From: DASQUK01 sp046723645
Lineage (GTDB): Bacteria > Actinomycetota > Acidimicrobiia > Acidimicrobiales > VFJN01
Direction of reading: 5' to 3'
NCBI GenBank assembly: GCA_046723645.1
Contig: JBKOUY010000072.1
Coordinates: forward strand, 1-25,935
Length of the DNA stretch: 25,935 nt
Shown here: positions 22,315-25,935 of the stretch, one piece after another
Layout: every line of letters starts with the position of its first letter
Numbering within the stretch: position 1 is the first letter of the stretch
Program-made: the position numbers and the translations under genes
Notes under the pieces: model-generated
The model's input: only the letters and a program-made list of their open reading frames with translations
Told to the model about the DNA's origin: nothing
The model's database searches: none

Positions 22315-22970
22315 GGCTGGCTCTCCGGCCAGCCGACGACGGTGGCGACGAGGTCGGCGCCGTCGACCACGACGTGAAGCCCGTCGCGCTCGGCCAGCCA
22401 GGCGCGGTTGCGCTGGTGCAGGTCGACGGTGGCGTCGAAGCGGTTGAGCACGACGCTGACCGGCCACCCGGCCAGCGCAGCCGCAGCCAGCCGCACGGCG
22501 TTGATGGTCCCGAGCCCGGCGTCGGCCACCAGCACGACCCTCTCGGGGTGCAGCGCCTCGGCGAGCGTCGTCGCATCCCCGTCGGAGGCCAGCGGCGACC
22601 GGACACCACCGGCGCACTCGATCAGGCCGACGGCCACTCCCACCGGCCAGGCCAGCTCCCTCACCAGGTCGGCCACGGTGAACGCCGGCCGCCCCAGGGC
22701 GTCGGCCGCCATCGGCGGCGCCATGGGCGCCGGATACCAGCGGTGCTGGGGGCACACCAGCTGGGCCGTCTCGCCGGTCGCCTCGGCCAGCAGCGCGGCG
22801 TCGGTGCCGGCCGGGTCGTCGCCGGAGGCGTAGGACTGCGCCGGCTTGCGGGCGGCCACGATCAGGCCCCGCCCCCGCAGCGCCCGGGCCAGCCGGCAGG
22901 CCGCCCAGGTCTTGCCGACCTCGGTGCCGGTGCCCGTCACCAGCACCAACCGCTCAGGCCTGGCGGTCAC
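22311..22970 (-). CDS. bioD: Dethiobiotin synthetase
   Basis: A 219-residue P-loop ATPase that closes the ureido ring of dethiobiotin, the penultimate step of biotin synthesis. The P loop is TGTGTEVGKTW. The diaminopelargonate-binding KPAQSYASGDD, the metal segment LIECAGGVRSPL and the LVADAGLGTINAVRL strand follow the family order. The GTG at 22970 is the start because it overlaps the upstream chimera by 17 nt and begins just before the P-loop strand. It appears intact, so the operon retains this step although the upstream genes are fused. Confidence 0.9.
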   Translation of the reverse strand: MTARPERLVLVTGTGTEVGKTWAACRLARALRGRGLIVAARKPAQSYASGDDPAGTDAALLAEATGETAQLVCPQHRWYPAPMAPPMAADALGRPAFTVADLVRELAWPVGVAVGLIECAGGVRSPLASDGDATTLAEALHPERVVLVADAGLGTINAVRLAAAALAGWPVSVVLNRFDATVDLHQRNRAWLAERDGLHVVVDGADLVATVVGWPESQP

Positions 22971-23754
22971 CGCCGCGCTCCACGGTCGCGAGGGACGCCA
23001 GGGCCGCCGACAGCCGGTCGAGCTGCGCGTCGTCATGCGCCGCCGACAGGGCGACGCGGAGGCGTGACGTCCCCGGCGGGACGGTCGGCGGGCGGATCGC
23101 CGGCACCAGCAGACCATGCTCCAGCAGTTGGGACGCCGCGCCGAGGGCGGCCGCCTCGTCGCCCACGATGACGGGCACGATGGGCGTCGGGTGGCCCGGC
23201 CGCATCCGCCCGACGTTGCGCTGCAGCCGCTCGACGAGCGCCGCCCCGTCCTTCGAGCGCACGACCCGGCGCGCCGCCAAGGACAGCGACCCCACGCTGT
23301 CGCCGTGGTATGCGTGGCCAAGCGCGAGGTACCGGGTCCGGCCGGCGACCCCCAGGTTGGCCCAGTACTGGAAGGCGATCTTGAGCGCCTGCTCCACGGC
23401 CGCAGCCCCGTCCGAGGCGAACAGCAGGTGCGGCCGGTCCACCGGCACGACCCGCGCCAGCGCCTCGGCCAGTTCGACCACGACCCGGTTGCCGTTGCCC
23501 AGCAGGGTCGAATGGGCCACGCGGTCGAGCTGCTCTCGAAGCGCCCGGTCCAGCTCCGGGACGCGATGGCCGAGCGTCGTGACCCAGAGCGACGAGATGG
23601 CGTCGAGGTAGCGGCGTCCGTCGACGTCGATCAGCTCGCGTCCCTCGGCCGCCTCGACGATGATCGGCTCGTTGTCGAGGTACGACGCCATCTGGGTGAA
23701 GCCATGCCAGACCACGGCGGCGTCCCGCGCGCCCCAGGCTGCTGCATCCCCCAT
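22954..23754 (-). pseudogene. bioA'-'bioF in-frame chimera (likely non-functional or neofunctional)
   Basis: A continuous 266-codon frame. Residues 1-160 match the N-terminal part of BioA, the aminotransferase: VWHGFTQMASYLDNEP, ISSLWVTTLGH, LLFASDGAAAVEQALKIAFQYW, LGHAYHGDSVGSLSL. Residues about 165-260 match the C-terminus of BioF, the 7-keto-8-aminopelargonate synthase: TPIVPVIVGDEAAAL, LLVPAIRPPTVPPGTSRLR, VALSAAHDDAQLDRL. The rest of BioA and the start of BioF are missing, including the PLP lysine of both enzymes. The natural order bioA-bioF-bioD explains it as one in-frame deletion. The break is near 23240-23280. An assembly error is an alternative. Confidence 0.8.
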
Positions 23755-23757
23755 CAG

Positions 23758-23772
23758 CTGGCAGCGTGCCAG
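23758..23772. promoter_or_regulatory. 15-bp palindrome just upstream of the bioA'-'bioF start
   Basis: CTGGCA-GCG-TGCCAG (23758-23772) is a perfect inverted repeat ending 3 nt before the ATG at 23754. It may be an operator for the biotin operon or an mRNA hairpin at the ribosome site. It does not match the BirA or BioQ boxes I know. Confidence 0.35.
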
Positions 23773-23831
23773 CGGGCGGAGGGGCGGGGCGAATCGGAAC
23801 GGCCCGGCGCCGGGCGGTCACGGGCCGCCGG

Positions 23832-23837
23832 TACACT
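23832..23837 (+). promoter_or_regulatory. -10 element (TACACT) for the tmRNA gene
   Basis: A TANNNT hexamer 18 nt before the mature 5' end at 23856. This predicts a leader of about 12 nt removed by RNase P. Confidence 0.5.
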
Positions 23838-23855
23838 TGTCGGGCTGCTTGACAA

Positions 23856-24240
23856 GGGGCTGATCGGTTTCGACGTCGAGATCGGAAGCCGAATCGTGCG
23901 ACCGGAGTTGCTCAGACTCCTAAAACGGGGCACAAACACAACTGCCGATGAGCAGTACGCCCTCGCCGCCTGATAACCAGGCGAACGAGAGCACCAGCGA
24001 CCAGTGATGGCACGCGGGGCCTGATCACCGCAGCCCGGCAACAGAAGCGGTGGTTGACGGCGGGAAAGACCGCTGGCGGCGGGAAAGACCGCTGACGTCG
24101 GGGAAAGACCCGGGGGCGACCTCCTCAGCGAGGTCCACCGACCCGGCGGTGCGGCAGCCGCAGAGCCGTAGAACTCGGGAATGGTCGTAGCACGGTCGGC
24201 AACCGCTCGGCGGACGGGGGTTCGATTCCCCCCAGCTCCA
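23856..24240 (+). ncRNA. ssrA: tmRNA (ssrA), one-piece, tag GTNTTADEQYALAA
   Basis: The 5' end GGGGCTGATCGGTTTCGAC and the 3' T-arm/acceptor CGGGGGTTCGATTCC...CAGCTCCA are diagnostic. The acceptor pairs GGGGCTG (23856-23862) with CAGCTCC (24233-24239), with discriminator A24240. No CCA is encoded. The tag frame (23932-23973) reads GTNTTADEQYALAA and ends TGA TAA. The ALAA end is the ClpXP degron. The region 24059-24115 has three tandem hairpins with an identical GAAAGA loop, where canonical tmRNAs have pseudoknots. It acts with SmpB, encoded nearby, to rescue stalled ribosomes. Confidence 0.96.
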
Positions 24241-24247
24241 CGTCAGA

Positions 24248-24269
24248 ACACCCTGCTCAGACCGGGTGT
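24248..24269 (+). terminator. Hairpin after tmRNA (candidate terminator)
   Basis: ACACCC (24248-24253) pairs with GGGTGT (24264-24269), 8 nt after the mature 3' end of tmRNA. The loop is 10 nt and the U-tract is poor. Confidence 0.4.
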
Positions 24270-24540
24270 CGTCTCGGCCGTGTCAGCGGCGTGCCACATG
24301 CCTGCCGACGTACGAGCCTGCCCCACGGGCGGGTCTGTACTACGCCGCCATACCGACCCGCCGCATGAGCGTGCGGTCGTGACGGGGCGGCTCAGACGTC
24401 ATGCCCTGGCTCGGCGGTGATGTCCCGCTCATACCAAGTGCCGGGCTTCCCGCCGAGGTCGGCGGGGTCGGCTGGCCCGACCGGAGTGAAGGCAGCGTTG
24501 ACCTGTCGGCACCGAGCGGCAGGGCTCACCGGTCGATGCC
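24270..24540. other. Gap of about 270 bases with no recognised gene
   Basis: Between the tmRNA terminator and the integrase remnant I see no coding region with a recognisable protein, no tRNA and no convincing repeat. Frames are open on both strands because of the high GC content, but none matches a known family. It may be part of a decayed integrated element. Confidence 0.4.
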
Positions 24541-24723
24541 GCCGAGCACCTGTTCCTGGTGATCGAGGGGGCACCGGCCCGATCCGCGTGCCGGATCTGC
24601 GCCGGTGGGTGATCCGCCCGGCGCTCGAGGCCGGCGGCCTCCCGACGGACCTTCCGGACGTACGACCTGAGGCACCGCACGCCAGCTTTCGCGGCTGGTC
24701 GAAAGCCGCTCGAGACCGGGGTG
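24541..24723 (+). pseudogene. Frameshifted remnant of a tyrosine integrase
   Basis: Three frames in turn give pieces that fit the C-terminal catalytic part of a tyrosine recombinase. Frame one reads AEHLFLVIEG. Frame two reads TGPIRVPDLRRWVIRPALEAGGLP. Frame three reads TYDLRHRT at 24658-24681, equal to the conserved (H)DLRHT box with the catalytic Arg, after which frame two gives HASF. No complete gene is present and no active-site Tyr segment is seen. It lies 300 nt after tmRNA, a classic attachment site for integrases, which makes the reading more plausible. Short matches in GC-rich DNA leave real doubt. Confidence 0.45.
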
Positions 24724-24858
24724 TCAGTAGCCGACGCCACCACCACCGCTGCCACCGCCACCGCCTACTGCAAGAACGAGGATCACGACGACGGCGGCGA
24801 CGGCCGCGACTGCGATCCAGAAGAGGGGAGCACGTAGAACACGTTGCACGATCGGCAT
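24724..24858 (-). CDS. Tiny single-span membrane protein with glycine-rich tail
   Basis: A 44-codon frame reading PIVQRVLRAPLFWIAVAAVA at the N-terminus, then VVVILVLAV and a tail of Gly with Ser, Val and a final Tyr. It has a basic start, one clear transmembrane helix and a Gly-rich end. GGAAGG (24859-24864) touches the ATG at 24858, so the GTG at 24849, spaced 9 nt from it, may be the real start. I do not recognise the family. The strong membrane character and ribosome site support a real gene. It overlaps no other supported gene. Confidence 0.5.
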   Translation of the reverse strand: MPIVQRVLRAPLFWIAVAAVAAVVVILVLAVGGGGGSGGGGVGY

Positions 24859-25027
24859 CCTTCCCTTGGCCTGCGCGTCCACTCGGGGCGGGACCTTCAC
24901 CTCGTGGGTACCCGCGCCAGCTGCAGATCAGAACCGGGCCGGTCCCTTGGACTGCGGCGGCGCACGGGTTGGCGATGGACGAGATCGGCCGCGGCCACCC
25001 GTCACCGACGGAACCCAGGCCATTGCC

Positions 25028-25052
25028 GTATGCCATCCCGTGTTCCGGGTAC
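25028..25052 (+). promoter_or_regulatory. Sigma-B/sigma-F-type promoter upstream of the ferritin-like small gene
   Basis: GTAT (25028-25031), a 15-base spacer and GGGTAC (25047-25052) fit GNNT-N14-16-GGGTA(C/T). The start codon follows 27 nt later with a strong ribosome site between. Confidence 0.4.
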
Positions 25053-25079
25053 CGCTGTTGTGCGACTGAAGGAGGCACC

Positions 25080-25316
25080 ATGGCTGACACCGAGACCGGA
25101 CAGGTCACCGGCACCAAGGACAAGGACTACAACATCATCTGGTTCACCGAGGCGTGCCTCAGCAACGCGCTTCGTCTCGAGACCTACATCAAGGACGCCG
25201 ACCGGGAAGGCGACCAGGAATTGGCCGAGTTCTTCCGGCGGGCGCAGAACGAGAGCCGCAAGGGAGCCGAGCAGGGCAAGCAACTGTTGGCCTCTCGGAT
25301 CGCCGCCAGCTCCTAG
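25080..25316 (+). CDS. Small ferritin/rubrerythrin-like helical protein
   Basis: A 78-residue protein. After a short polar start (ADTETGQVTGTKDKD) it has two predicted helices, YNIIWFTEACLSNALRLETY and GDQELAEFFRRAQNESRKGA, with the LETYI..A...GD.ELAEFFRR pattern seen in small ferritin-like proteins. Only half of a four-helix bundle is present, so it would need to dimerise, and a full set of iron ligands is not visible. AAGGAGG lies 5-6 nt before the ATG at 25080. A sigma-B-like promoter upstream suggests a stress protein. Function is inferred only. Confidence 0.65.
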   Translation: MADTETGQVTGTKDKDYNIIWFTEACLSNALRLETYIKDADREGDQELAEFFRRAQNESRKGAEQGKQLLASRIAASS

Positions 25317-25334
25317 ACGGGGCTCCTAGACGGG
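25309..25334. repeat. Perfect 13-bp tandem duplication across a stop codon
   Basis: GCTCCTAGACGGG occurs at 25309-25321 and again at 25322-25334. The first copy contains the TAG stop of the ferritin-like gene. It looks like a recent slippage event with no effect on the protein. Confidence 0.85.
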
Positions 25335-25336
25335 GC

Positions 25337-25353
25337 CGGCGACCGGTTCGCCG
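25337..25353. terminator. Hairpin between converging genes
   Basis: CGGCGA (25337-25342) pairs with TCGCCG (25348-25353) around a 5-base loop, between the ferritin-like gene and the converging DUF6766 gene. Confidence 0.35.
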
Positions 25354-25373
25354 CGATGGATGGGCCGGGGCGT

Positions 25374-25935
25374 TCAGTCGGCGCCGGTGGATGCGTGGGG
25401 TGCGTGGACGGGCTTTGACTCGGGCGATCCGCGTTGGCGGAGGTACACGCTGAACACCACGAGGACGCCCACGGCGAGGAACTCGGACTGCCAGTTCTGC
25501 AGCGACTCGAACCAGAAGTGTGACCGGAACAGGTAACCGAGCGGGGAGACCGTGGGTTCGCCGTGGGCGACCTGCTCGGCATTGAACGCGTGGGCGCCCG
25601 TGACCAGGTGACCGGCGAAGGCCAGCGCGAACAGGCCGAGCATGGCGATGCTCAGCGAGTGCTCGTAGATGCGCAGCACCCAGCCGCCACGCCGCACCGG
25701 CCACGGTGCCTCGGGGTCGTCGCGGTGCTGCCGGGGATCCGCGTCGAGTCTGGGATCCCCGGCCGCCGGCTTGGACTCCGCCGAGCCCTTCTGCACCAGC
25801 CAGGCGGTGAGCAGCACGTACACGCCCATCTGCAAGAACTCCGACTCCCAGTTCTCGAACGTCGCCTCACCGAAGTCCGCCTGGGTGAGGTATTCGCCGA
25901 AACTGACGGTCGGTTCACCGTGGGCGCGCTGCTCC
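25374..25935 (-). CDS. DUF6766-like membrane protein with internal duplication (partial, start outside window)
   Basis: At least 186 residues; the frame runs off the right edge. Two copies of one module are visible: EQRAHGEPTVSFGEYL ... FENWESEFLQMGVYVLLTAWLVQKGSAESKP (from 25934) and EQVAHGEPTVSPLGYL ... LQNWQSEFLAVGVLVVFSVYLRQRGSPESKP (25577-25407), quoted here in pieces. Each has an NWxSEFL motif before a transmembrane helix and ends RGSxESKP-like. Between them is another hydrophobic stretch (LSIAMLGLFALAFAGHLVTG). This pattern fits the DUF6766 family. Function is unknown. Confidence 0.7.
   Translation of the reverse strand, partial: EQRAHGEPTVSFGEYLTQADFGEATFENWESEFLQMGVYVLLTAWLVQKGSAESKPAAGDPRLDADPRQHRDDPEAPWPVRRGGWVLRIYEHSLSIAMLGLFALAFAGHLVTGAHAFNAEQVAHGEPTVSPLGYLFRSHFWFESLQNWQSEFLAVGVLVVFSVYLRQRGSPESKPVHAPHASTGAD

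Noticed and set aside
23849..23854. Perfect TTGACA, a possible -35 element
   Set aside because: It lies only 1 nt before the mature tmRNA 5' end and cannot drive it; no matching -10 follows at a suitable distance before a gene.
23116..23973. 285-codon plus-strand frame ending in the tmRNA tag
   Set aside because: It runs antisense to the biotin chimera and into tmRNA; only the tag codons are translated.
24181..24420. 79-codon frame beginning inside tmRNA
   Set aside because: The first part is the tmRNA 3' domain and the rest matches nothing.
24906..24911. A further GGGTAC, possible sigma-B-type -10
   Set aside because: No GNNT element at 14-16 bases upstream. The GGGTAC within the palindrome at 21821 fails the same test.
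24417..25079. Long upstream extension of the ferritin-like gene
   Set aside because: The ribosome site and family start support the ATG at 25080; the extension is low-complexity readthrough, apart from the integrase-like piece treated separately.
24241..25079. Attachment-site repeat of the tmRNA 3' end
   Set aside because: I found no second copy of the T-arm/acceptor sequence in this stretch; it could lie outside the window.

Overview
High-GC, gene-dense chromosomal DNA from an actinobacterium. The support is the gene content (F420-type LLM oxidoreductases, MT0933-like protein, actinobacterial AcnA with its SFPASD linker, CysM and Mec of the mycobacterial type), the gene order mec-cysM ... 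murI-(Rv1339-like MBL)-rph-rdgB that matches Mycobacterium, and many leaderless-type promoters. Class Acidimicrobiia is my best guess, but the sequence alone does not prove it.

Layout. 1-2205: a nickel/cobalt ECF uptake operon (PDGLE protein, CbiM) divergent from a Fur-family regulator, which is followed by an LLM oxidoreductase. 2353-5602: a tight three-gene unit of a PEP-utilising, rifampin-phosphotransferase-like enzyme and two membrane proteins. 5738-8426: a MEDS/HATPase anti-sigma-type sensor, rpe, a small MT0933-like protein and a solitary clpP. 8493-11228: an unusual tRNA, a D-threonine-aldolase-like enzyme, a stand-alone LigD-type polymerase and a small DUF457-like membrane protein. 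11234-14107: aconitase. 14133-17100 (minus): the murI-MBL-rph-rdgB operon. 17128-17921: a yybP-ykoY manganese riboswitch controlling a GDT1/UPF0016 manganese exporter. 17948-21811 (minus): an LLM oxidoreductase, an apparently permuted alkaline-phosphatase-family enzyme, cysM and mec. 21841-24240: smpB, a bioA'-'bioF chimera plus bioD on minus, and tmRNA (ssrA), so both trans-translation components lie about 2 kb apart. 24241-25935: a sparse stretch with a frameshifted integrase remnant, a tiny glycine-rich membrane protein, a ferritin-like small protein and a partial DUF6766 protein.

Themes. At least a dozen starts lie 6-9 nt (smpB 11 nt) after a TANNNT hexamer, so leaderless or near-leaderless transcription seems to be the default here. 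Metal homeostasis recurs (CbiM with a Fur-family protein, Mn riboswitch with exporter). The most striking single locus is the biotin operon: an in-frame fusion joins the first 160 residues of BioA to the last 95 or so of BioF and lacks the PLP lysine of both.
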